Of a stretch of DNA of 12,482 nucleotides, positions 1 through 5,812 are shown one piece after another. Source of the DNA: Methanomassiliicoccaceae archaeon. GTDB taxonomy: Archaea; Thermoplasmatota; Thermoplasmata; Methanomassiliicoccales; Methanomethylophilaceae. Location: contig WRNL01000037.1 of NCBI GenBank assembly GCA_009776625.1, forward strand, positions 1-12,482. Direction: 5' to 3'. The notes beneath the pieces are model-generated. The model had not been told where the DNA came from and made no database searches. It saw only the letters and a list, made by a program, of their open reading frames with translations. How positions within the stretch are numbered: the first letter of the stretch is position 1; each line of letters starts with the position of its first letter. The position numbers and the translations under genes are program-made.

Positions 1-1
1 C

Positions 2-748
2 ACCGTGTCCGCTTTCGTGGCCGCGGCGGGCGGCGTCCCTGTGGCGAAGCACGGGAACCGCAGCGTCTCCAGCAAATGCGGCAGCGCGGACGTCCTTGAG
101 GCGCTCGGCGCGGACATCGGCCTCTCCGCCCGGGAGAACGAGGAGGTCCTCAGGCGGACCGGGATGTGCTTCATGCTCGCGCAGCTGTACCATTCGGCGG
201 TGAAGAACGTCACCCCCGTGCGCAAGGAGCTGGGCGTGAGGACCATGTTCAACATAATCGGGACGCTGGCCAACCCGGCCGGGGCGAGCATGCAGCTCCT
301 GGGGGTGTACGACGAGGGGCTCGTGGAGCCGTTGGCGAACGTCCTCCTGAACCTGGGCGTTAAACGCGCCGTCGTGGTGCACGGGCGCGACGGGCTGGAC
401 GAGGTCACCCTGACGCACACGACCACCGTCTGCGAGGTCGCGGACGGGCGGCTGAACAGCTACTTCATCACGCCGGAGCAGTTCGGCTTCAGACGGTGCG
501 GGTTGGAGGACCTCGCCGGCGGGTACCCGGAGGAGAACGCCAGGATCGCCCTCGACGTCCTGGGCGGCGCGCCAGGCCCGAAACGCGACACGGTCGCCCT
601 GAACTCTGCCATGTGCCTCCACATGGCGTACGGCGACATGACCCTGCGGCAATGCGTCAGGATGGCGGAGGGCCTCATCGACAGCGGCAGGGCGCTAGAC
701 AAGCTGAACGAGTTCGTCAGGGCGACGAACGAGGCGGGGAGGGGATGA
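2..748 (+). CDS. trpD: Anthranilate phosphoribosyltransferase, C-terminal part (5' end outside window)
   Basis: TrpD transfers phosphoribose from PRPP to anthranilate, the second step from chorismate to tryptophan. The visible 248 residues match its C-terminal two thirds: STVSAF-like entry (TVSAFVAAAGG), GNRSVSSKCGSADVLEALG in the active-site region, FNIIGTLANPAG (usually FNxxGPLxNPA, here with Thr for Pro), and VHGRDGLDEVT. The full enzyme is usually about 340 residues, so roughly 90 lie upstream. The reading frame is open to the first base, so the GTG at position 5 is an internal valine and not a start. The TGA stop lies inside an ATGA that could start a 13-codon frame leading into trpC. 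The gene is part of a tight trpD-C-F-B-A operon whose promoter is outside the window. Confidence 0.95.
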   Translation, partial: TVSAFVAAAGGVPVAKHGNRSVSSKCGSADVLEALGADIGLSARENEEVLRRTGMCFMLAQLYHSAVKNVTPVRKELGVRTMFNIIGTLANPAGASMQLLGVYDEGLVEPLANVLLNLGVKRAVVVHGRDGLDEVTLTHTTTVCEVADGRLNSYFITPEQFGFRRCGLEDLAGGYPEENARIALDVLGGAPGPKRDTVALNSAMCLHMAYGDMTLRQCVRMAEGLIDSGRALDKLNEFVRATNEAGRG

Positions 749-785
749 GCACGCCCCTGCGGCACATACTGCGGGGGTTGCAGTG

Positions 786-1565
786 ATGAGCATCCTGGAG
801 GAGCTGGCGGGGGCCGCGGCGGCGAGAGCGGCATCGGACAAGAGGAGGACGCCCGTGTTCGAGCGTTTCCCCGAGGCCGTCCCCTTCGCCTTCGAGGACG
901 CGCTGAGGTCGGATGGGGTGTCCTTCATCTGTGAGGTGAAGAGGGCGTCGCCCTCCTGCGGGGTCATCGCCCAGGACTTCCCGCACCTGCAGGTGGCAGA
1001 GGAGTACGAGGCCGCCGGCGCGTCCTGCATATCCGTCCTGACGGAGCCCAGCCGCTTCCTGGGGAGCGACGAGCACCTGGCCGGGATAAGGGACAGGGTC
1101 TCGGTGCCGCTGTTGCGCAAGGACTTCACCGTAGACCCGTACCAGATATACCAGGCGAGGGCGATGGGCGCGGATGCGGTCCTTCTTATATGCGCCATAT
1201 TGGGGGAGGGGCGGGTCCGCGAGTACCTGGAGACGGCGGACAGCCTGGGCCTCTCCTGCATAGTGGAGGCGCACGACGAGGGGGAGGTGGAGGCCGCCCT
1301 GCGCGCCGGGGCGCGGGTCGTGGGGGTGAACAACCGGGACCTGAGGACGTTCCGAGTGGATCTGCGGAACAGCATACGCTTAAGGAGGCTGGTCCCGGAG
1401 GAAGTCCTGTTCGTCTCAGAGAGCGGCATCTCCTCCGCAGAGGACGTGAGGCTGCTCGCCGAGAACGGGGTGGACGCCGTGCTCATCGGAGAATCACTGA
1501 TGAGGCACGCCGACAAAAAAGCGTTCTTGGACGAGTTGAGGGGTGGTTGCCATGGCGAGGATTAA
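786..1565 (+). CDS. trpC: Indole-3-glycerol-phosphate synthase
   Basis: TrpC is a cytosolic TIM barrel that closes the ring of carboxyphenylaminodeoxyribulose phosphate to give indole-3-glycerol phosphate. The product has 259 residues, normal for a single-function enzyme. Expected catalytic positions are present: E50 and K52 in FICEVKRASPS, K112 in LLRKDFTVDPYQ, E161 in IVEAHDEGE, N182 in GVNNRDL, and the SESGI phosphate-binding loop near 211-215. The loop usually written SPSKG reads SPSCG here; the Lys there is not universal. I chose the ATG at 786 over the GTG at 783. It has a G-rich site (GGGGGT, about 773-778) at good spacing and a TGATG junction with the short frame at 745-786. The end overlaps trpF by 14 nt. 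Confidence 0.95.
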   Translation: MSILEELAGAAAARAASDKRRTPVFERFPEAVPFAFEDALRSDGVSFICEVKRASPSCGVIAQDFPHLQVAEEYEAAGASCISVLTEPSRFLGSDEHLAGIRDRVSVPLLRKDFTVDPYQIYQARAMGADAVLLICAILGEGRVREYLETADSLGLSCIVEAHDEGEVEAALRAGARVVGVNNRDLRTFRVDLRNSIRLRRLVPEEVLFVSESGISSAEDVRLLAENGVDAVLIGESLMRHADKKAFLDELRGGCHGED

Positions 1566-2157
1566 GATCTGCGGGCTGTCGAGGGCGGAGGACGTCGAGT
1601 ATGCGAACATCTGCATGCCCGACTATGTGGGTTTCGTGTTCGCCCCGAGCAAGCGCCGGGTGAGCGCCGAGCAGGCGGGGGCGCTGAGACGGCTGCTGGC
1701 CCCCGGGATCGCGAGCGTGGGCGTGTTCGTCAACGAGGATATCCGCGAAGTCGCTAGGATCTGCGAGGCCGGAACGATCGACATGATCCAGCTCCACGGG
1801 GACGAGGGCGCCGGATACATCAGGTCTCTGCGGGGCATGGTCGGCGCCCCTGTGATAAAGGCCGTCCCTGTCGGCGAAGAGCTGGCTTTGCCTGACGCCG
1901 ACCCCGACTATTTCATGTTCGACGCTCTCTCGGCGGACGTGCGGGGCGGCGGCGGGAGGGCGTTCCGCTGGGATGCGTTGAAAGGGCATCCCGGCGATTA
2001 CTTCCTGGCAGGGGGCATAGACAACGGGAACGTGGAGGCGGCCGTGAGGATGCTGGACCCGTTCTGCGTGGATGTGAGCAGCGGCGTCGAGACGGACGGC
2101 AGGAAGGACCTGGACAAGATGTCGGACATCGTCCGGAGGGTGAGGGGCGTGAGGTGA
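1552..2157 (+). CDS. trpF: Phosphoribosylanthranilate isomerase
   Basis: TrpF carries out the Amadori rearrangement of phosphoribosylanthranilate, between the TrpD and TrpC steps. The product is a 201-residue single-domain TIM barrel. It has the catalytic Cys in KICGL (C7), the catalytic Asp in FMFDALSA (D124), QLHGDE at about 80-85, the LAGGIDNGN phosphate loop at 152-160, and the closing VDVSSGVE motif. The start at ATG 1552 is favoured over GTG 1543 because GAGGGGTGG at 1538-1546 sits 5 nt before it, and the protein then begins in the family way (MARIKICGL). It overlaps trpC by 14 nt, and its TGA shares bases with the trpB ATG (TGATG), which suggests translational coupling. Confidence 0.95.
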   Translation: MARIKICGLSRAEDVEYANICMPDYVGFVFAPSKRRVSAEQAGALRRLLAPGIASVGVFVNEDIREVARICEAGTIDMIQLHGDEGAGYIRSLRGMVGAPVIKAVPVGEELALPDADPDYFMFDALSADVRGGGGRAFRWDALKGHPGDYFLAGGIDNGNVEAAVRMLDPFCVDVSSGVETDGRKDLDKMSDIVRRVRGVR

Positions 2158-3347
2158 TGGATGAGAGGAAAGGACGGTACGGGGACTACGGCGGCCAATA
2201 TGTGCCAGAGACTCTTATGAGCGCGTTAAACGAGCTGGAGCACGCATACGATCGCTACAAGTGCGACGAATCGTTCTGCAAGGAGCTGGACTCCCTGCTG
2301 GAGGAGTACGCCGGGCGCCCGTCCCGGCTCTACCATGCGAGGAACATGACGGCCGGTCTGGGCGGCGCGAAGGTGTACCTCAAGAGGGAGGACCTGAACC
2401 ACACCGGCTCCCATAAGATCAACAACGTCCTGGGGCAGGCCCTCCTCGCGAAGAGGATGGGCAAGGCCAGGCTGATAGCGGAAACTGGCGCCGGGCAGCA
2501 CGGCGTCGCCACCGCCACCGGCGCAGCGCTGCTGGGCATGGAATGCGAGGTCTTCATGGGAGAGGAGGACATGGGGCGCCAGGCGCTGAACGTCTACAGG
2601 ATGGAGCTGCTCGGCGCGAGAGTGCACAGGGTGACGTCGGGGACCCGTACCCTGAAGGACGCAGTCAACGAGACGCTGCGGGAGTGGGCGTCGAGGGTGG
2701 ACGACACCCACTATGTCATGGGCTCGGTCATGGGCCCCCACCCGTTCCCGATGATCGTCCGCGACTTCCAGAGCGTCATCGGCCACGAGTCCAGGCGGCA
2801 GATCCTGGAGAGGGAGGGGCGCCTCCCGTCCGCTGTGATAGCCTGCGTGGGAGGGGGATCCAACGCCATGGGCATGTTCCGCGGCTTCATCGGCGACGAG
2901 GGCGTGAGGCTGATCGGCTGCGAGGCGGCCGGTGAGGGCCTCGACACCTGCCGGCATGCCGCCACCATCGCCAAAGGGGAGGTCGGGGTGTTCCACGGGA
3001 TGAAGTCCTACTTCTGCCAGAGCGGGTGCGGGCAGATCGCCCCGGTACATTCGATCTCCGCCGGGCTGGACTACCCGGGGATCGGTCCGGAGCATGCGCA
3101 TCTCTTCGACACAGGGAGGGCGTCCTATGTCAGCGTGACCGACGTGGAGGCGGTGGAGGCGTTCGAGTACCTGTCGGCCACAGAAGGGATCGTCCCTGCG
3201 ATTGAGTCGGCCCATGCGGTGGCGCATGCGAGGAAGGTCGCAGGGGGCCTCGGCAGGGACGAGAACGTCATCGTCTGTCTTTCCGGGCGCGGCGACAAGG
3301 ACGTCGCCCACATAGCCAGGTTCAGAGGGGGGTGCCTGCACGAGTGA
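2157..3347 (+). CDS. trpB: Tryptophan synthase beta subunit (TrpB1 type)
   Basis: This is the PLP enzyme that joins indole and serine to make tryptophan in the alpha2-beta2 complex with TrpA. It has 396 residues, the usual length of the TrpB1 class. With ATG 2157 as start, the PLP lysine falls at K87 (HTGSHKINN) and the catalytic glutamate at E109 (AETGAGQHGVA), the same numbers as in enterobacterial TrpB. The PLP-phosphate loop GGGSNA is at 232-237, SISAGLDYPGIGPEHA at 299-314, and the cofactor-nitrogen Ser in CLSGRGDKD at 376. The GTG at 2154 would add one residue. GAGGGG at 2142-2147 is a plausible Shine-Dalgarno site. The stretch around YFCQSGCGQIAPVHSIS recalls Clostridia-like TrpB sequences (from memory). 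The end overlaps the probable true start of trpA. Confidence 0.97.
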   Translation: MDERKGRYGDYGGQYVPETLMSALNELEHAYDRYKCDESFCKELDSLLEEYAGRPSRLYHARNMTAGLGGAKVYLKREDLNHTGSHKINNVLGQALLAKRMGKARLIAETGAGQHGVATATGAALLGMECEVFMGEEDMGRQALNVYRMELLGARVHRVTSGTRTLKDAVNETLREWASRVDDTHYVMGSVMGPHPFPMIVRDFQSVIGHESRRQILEREGRLPSAVIACVGGGSNAMGMFRGFIGDEGVRLIGCEAAGEGLDTCRHAATIAKGEVGVFHGMKSYFCQSGCGQIAPVHSISAGLDYPGIGPEHAHLFDTGRASYVSVTDVEAVEAFEYLSATEGIVPAIESAHAVAHARKVAGGLGRDENVIVCLSGRGDKDVAHIARFRGGCLHE

Positions 3348-3369
3348 CCTGTCCGAGGCGTTCGGCAGG

Positions 3370-4125
3370 ATGAGGCCCGCGGGCAAAAAGGCGTTCATCG
3401 CATACGTGATGGGCGGGGACCCGGACCTGGACATGACGAGGGAGTACATCCTCGCGATGGAGGGGGCAGGGGCGGACATCATAGAGGTCGGCATACCGTT
3501 CTCGGACCCCATCGCCGAGGGAGAGGTCATCCAACGTGCCAATGTGCGTGCATTGGCCTCGCGAACGGACATCGACGGGCTCTTCGCCATGGTGCGGTCG
3601 CTGAAGGGCGAGGTCAGGGCGCCCATCCTGTTCATGACGTACCTGAACCCCGTTTTCAGATACGGGTACGCCCGTTTCTTCGAAGGGTGCGAGCAGTGCG
3701 GGGTCTGCGGGGTCATCGTGCCGGACATGCCCTTCGAGGAGCAGGGCGAGCTGCTCCCCTTCGCCGAGGAGCATCATGTGGACGTCATAACGCTCATCGC
3801 GCCCACGTCCCGCGCCCGCATCGGCAGGGCGGCCGAGGGCGCTGTGGGGTTCATCTACCTGGTATCTTCCATGGGGACTACGGGTGCACGGGACAGCATA
3901 CGCACCGACATAGGTGGGATCGTGTCCGAGATCAGGCGGCACACCGACATCCCCGTGGCTGTCGGGTTCGGCATACACAACCCCAGCCAGGCGGCGTCGC
4001 TGTCCGAGCTTGCGGACGGCGTCATCGTCGGCAGCGCGATAGTGAAGCTGGTCGAAGAGCACGGACGGGATGCGGGCGGCGCCATCGCGGAGTACATAAG
4101 GGAAATGAAAAAGGCTATGGAATGA
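3370..4125 (+). CDS. trpA: Tryptophan synthase alpha subunit
   Basis: TrpA cleaves indole-3-glycerol phosphate and passes indole to TrpB. Family motifs are AYVMGGDPD, EVGIPFSDPIAEG, IVPDMPFEE, IYLVSSMGTTGARD, VAVGFGI and GVIVGSAIVKLVEE. The coordinates use the first standard start codon, which gives 251 residues. The same frame continues upstream to ACG 3340 and encodes SDLSEAFGR, a typical TrpA N-terminus. GGGGGGTG ends 5 nt before that ACG, and no ATG, GTG or TTG occurs in that frame back to the TAG at 3313. I think translation really begins at 3340 (261 residues), which puts the catalytic Glu at 49 as in E. coli. The residue equivalent to catalytic Asp60 is Glu (AEG for ADG). The gene is last in the operon and convergent with rpl11, 23 nt apart. 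Confidence 0.93.
   Translation: MRPAGKKAFIAYVMGGDPDLDMTREYILAMEGAGADIIEVGIPFSDPIAEGEVIQRANVRALASRTDIDGLFAMVRSLKGEVRAPILFMTYLNPVFRYGYARFFEGCEQCGVCGVIVPDMPFEEQGELLPFAEEHHVDVITLIAPTSRARIGRAAEGAVGFIYLVSSMGTTGARDSIRTDIGGIVSEIRRHTDIPVAVGFGIHNPSQAASLSELADGVIVGSAIVKLVEEHGRDAGGAIAEYIREMKKAME
4108..4112 (-). terminator. Possible T-run terminator of the secE-spt5-rpl11 unit
   Basis: On the minus strand, about 40 nt after the rpl11 stop, there is a run of five T followed by a second T-rich patch. Archaeal termination often uses such U-tracts without a hairpin. The site lies inside the 3' end of trpA, as expected for convergent genes only 23 nt apart. On the plus strand, TTTT at 4137-4140 could serve trpA. 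Both are weak signals. Confidence 0.25.
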
Positions 4126-4148
4126 GGTTTAAGGCGTTTTCAGACAGG

Positions 4149-4619
4149 TCAGAACTGGTCGTCGTACATGCCGGCCTTGACGTCCTTCTGAAAGACCTTC
4201 GGCTCCTTCCCGTCGATGGTCACCCCGAGAGAGACGCAGTTGCCGGCGACCTCCAGGACGCGGGCCTTGAGCGTCGCCCCGAGGAGGCTGTCCTCCTTCA
4301 TGGTGGCTATCTTCTTCGCCTGCTCGACGGACATGTCCGCCACCTTGGTGGTCCTGGTGTTGCTGGACCCGCTCGCCAGCCCCATCTCCGACTTCACGAG
4401 CGCGGACATCGGCGGCGTGCCGATCTTTATGTCGAACGTCTTGTCGTCGTTCACCACCACCTTCACGGGGACCTTCATCCCTTCGAAAGCGTTCGTCTTC
4501 TCGTTTATCTTGGCGATGACCTGGGCGGTGTTCACACCTGTCGGGCCGAGCGCCGGGCCGAGCGGGGGGCCGGCCGTGGCCTTGCCCCCGTCTATCAATG
4601 CCTCAACTGTGGTTGCCAT
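4149..4619 (-). CDS. rpl11: Large-subunit ribosomal protein L11 (uL11), archaeal type
   Basis: L11 binds the GTPase-associated region of 23S rRNA and helps recruit elongation factors. The 156-residue product fits archaeal L11. The N-terminal domain carries the proline-rich GGKATAGPPLGPALGPTGVN segment, followed by INEKTNAFEGMKVPVKVVV. The C-terminal RNA-binding domain holds MSVEQAKKIA and the later VAGNCVSLGVTIDGK. The start ATG lies 3 nt after the spt5 stop, with AAGGAG about 10 nt upstream inside spt5, so the two are co-transcribed and probably coupled. It is the last gene of its unit. The usual archaeal neighbours L1, L10 and L12 do not follow; the next gene is the convergent trpA. Confidence 0.96.
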   Translation of the reverse strand: MATTVEALIDGGKATAGPPLGPALGPTGVNTAQVIAKINEKTNAFEGMKVPVKVVVNDDKTFDIKIGTPPMSALVKSEMGLASGSSNTRTTKVADMSVEQAKKIATMKEDSLLGATLKARVLEVAGNCVSLGVTIDGKEPKVFQKDVKAGMYDDQF

Positions 4620-4622
4620 TGC

Positions 4623-5456
4623 TTATTTCTCCTTTTCTACAACTCTGACGCTGTCCCCTTTCACGGTGACGGGGATCGGCACCATGGCCTCTATGAGCTC
4701 CACGGTTATCTCTTCCTTGCTCTGGTCGATCTGCTGGACCCTGGCTATCTCGCCCTTGAACGGGCCGTTGATGAGCTCGACCAGGTCCCCCTCCACGATC
4801 CCTATGACCGCGGAGACGGGGACGAGGTAGTGGCTTATCTCCTCTATGTCCGTCTCGCCGCCGACGAACGACCGGGCCTTCTTTATGTCCCGGGTCTTCT
4901 CCCTCAGGCGGTCCGTGTTCATCCCCTCGACGAACACGTAACCCCTCAGCCCGGGGGGGCTGAATATCGCATAGATGTCCTTCTCCCCCAGCTGGGCCTT
5001 GGACATCAGGCTGTCGACGACGCTCTTCTCCTGGTCCATCTGCGTCTTGAGGACCATGATGGACTGCCTCGCCACCGCGCCGTACCTGAACACGGACGCC
5101 CCCTCCTGGGTCGTGGCGGTTATCCTCACGCTGACCTCGTCGCCGTACCTGGCGCCCTTGGGGCAGATGACCTCCAGCCTGAGCTCCTTTGGCTTGCCGT
5201 CCGGGAGGTCGACCTTCTTCTCCAGCACGGAGCGGTAGTTATTCCAGAGCTCGCTCCCGGTCGCGTCATAGAGCGTGACGTTCCAATCCGGGGCGTTGTC
5301 CTCGTCCGGGCCCGTGGACACGTCGAACCTCAGGGTGGCCGACGGCGAGCCCGATGACAGGGTGAACCTCCACTCCGCGACCATCCCCGCGCGGACGTCC
5401 TTGACGGCATCGTCCCCGGCCGCCGGGGCCCCACCTGTTCCATGGTCAGACTTCAT
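4623..5456 (-). CDS. spt5: Transcription elongation factor Spt5 (NusG homologue) with N-terminal beta-rich extension
   Basis: Spt5 binds the RNA polymerase clamp, usually with Spt4, and increases processivity. Residues 131-213 form the NGN domain (SIMVLKTQMDQEKSVVDSL, then IYAIFSPPGLRGYVFVEG). Residues 217-272 form the KOW domain (GIVEGDLVELINGPFKGEIARV). This NGN-plus-KOW core is the entire protein in many archaea, about 150 residues. Here about 125 residues precede it and read as alternating beta strands (AEWRFTLSSG, ATLRFDVSTG, DWNVTLYD, ELRLEVICPKG, EVSVRITATTQEG). This resembles an Ig-like beta sandwich, but I cannot name a family. The first 20 residues look disordered and acidic. The start ATG has GAGGGCGAGGT immediately upstream and lies 13 nt after secE. 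Confidence 0.9.
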   Translation of the reverse strand: MKSDHGTGGAPAAGDDAVKDVRAGMVAEWRFTLSSGSPSATLRFDVSTGPDEDNAPDWNVTLYDATGSELWNNYRSVLEKKVDLPDGKPKELRLEVICPKGARYGDEVSVRITATTQEGASVFRYGAVARQSIMVLKTQMDQEKSVVDSLMSKAQLGEKDIYAIFSPPGLRGYVFVEGMNTDRLREKTRDIKKARSFVGGETDIEEISHYLVPVSAVIGIVEGDLVELINGPFKGEIARVQQIDQSKEEITVELIEAMVPIPVTVKGDSVRVVEKEK

Positions 5457-5469
5457 TACCTCGCCCTCT

Positions 5470-5691
5470 TCAGAAATGGCTGGGGAGGTAGGTCATCACC
5501 CACAGTATGGCAAAGCCGACCGCGCCGATTACCACCATGCCGATCGCTGCTATGTAGCAGGTCTTCTTGTACTCCTCGCGGGTCGGCGTGTTGGCCATCT
5601 TGAGAATCCTCCCGTATTTGCCCCTCCCCAGATTCTTTATCTTGGACTCGAAGCTGTCCTGGAACTCCTCTGCCTTTGCCTCTACTTTCAT
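5470..5691 (-). CDS. secE: Preprotein translocase subunit SecE / Sec61 gamma
   Basis: SecE is the small clamp subunit of the SecYE-beta channel. The 73-residue product has an amphipathic helix (about 8-30), the family core RILKMANTPTREEYKKT (28-44), and one transmembrane helix at about 44-67 ending near WVMTYLP. The frame remains open upstream to about 5820, but the ATG at 5691 is chosen because it gives the normal archaeal SecE length and has GGGAG (5700-5704) 8 nt before it. The longer frame would add a stretch unlike SecE. This is the first gene of the secE-spt5-rpl11 unit. In many Euryarchaeota ftsZ lies upstream; here it is a glycosyltransferase. Confidence 0.92.
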   Translation of the reverse strand: MKVEAKAEEFQDSFESKIKNLGRGKYGRILKMANTPTREEYKKTCYIAAIGMVVIGAVGFAILWVMTYLPSHF

Positions 5692-5707
5692 TTTTATCGC
5701 TCCCGTG

Positions 5708-5733
5708 ACATACCCAGATCCGCGCCTGGATGT
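5708..5733 (-). promoter_or_regulatory. Hairpin in the secE leader next to the ribosome-binding site
   Basis: In the RNA of the minus strand, ACAUCCAG (5733-5726) can pair with CUGG and AUGU (within 5717-5708), leaving a 2-nt GU bulge and an 8-nt loop. The base of the hairpin lies only a few nucleotides from the secE GGGAG site at 5704-5700. The structure was found by eye and no energy was calculated, so a regulatory role is inference only. Confidence 0.35.
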
Positions 5734-5798
5734 GCCTGCATGCTCTTTCGTTACCACTGGAGGAAACAATTGAACGACAACCCATAGAAAAACCCCCA

Positions 5799-5806
5799 TT
5801 ATAAAG
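5799..5806 (-). promoter_or_regulatory. TATA box of the secE-spt5-rpl11 unit
   Basis: CTTTATAA on the minus strand, preceded by an A-rich BRE-like AAAAG, is the clearest archaeal core promoter near secE. It begins 7 nt after the glycosyltransferase stop codon. A start about 25 nt downstream would lie near 5775-5778, giving an untranslated leader of roughly 85 nt before the secE ATG. Confidence 0.6.
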
Positions 5807-5812
5807 CTTTTG

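Noticed and set aside
5..7. GTG at position 5 as the start of trpD
   Set aside because: The frame is open to the window edge, and the residues before it (TVSAF) belong to a conserved TrpD stretch. The gene is cut by the window.
2226..3728. A 500-codon minus-strand open frame opposite trpB
   Set aside because: trpB on the plus strand is intact with every catalytic motif. The antisense product is a low-complexity Pro/Arg/His sequence with no promoter or ribosome site.
3687..5357. A 556-codon plus-strand open frame through the end of trpA and across rpl11 and spt5
   Set aside because: It is antisense to spt5 and rpl11 and out of frame in trpA. The composition is Arg/His/Gly-rich with no family motif, the usual effect of GC-rich codons read in the wrong frame.
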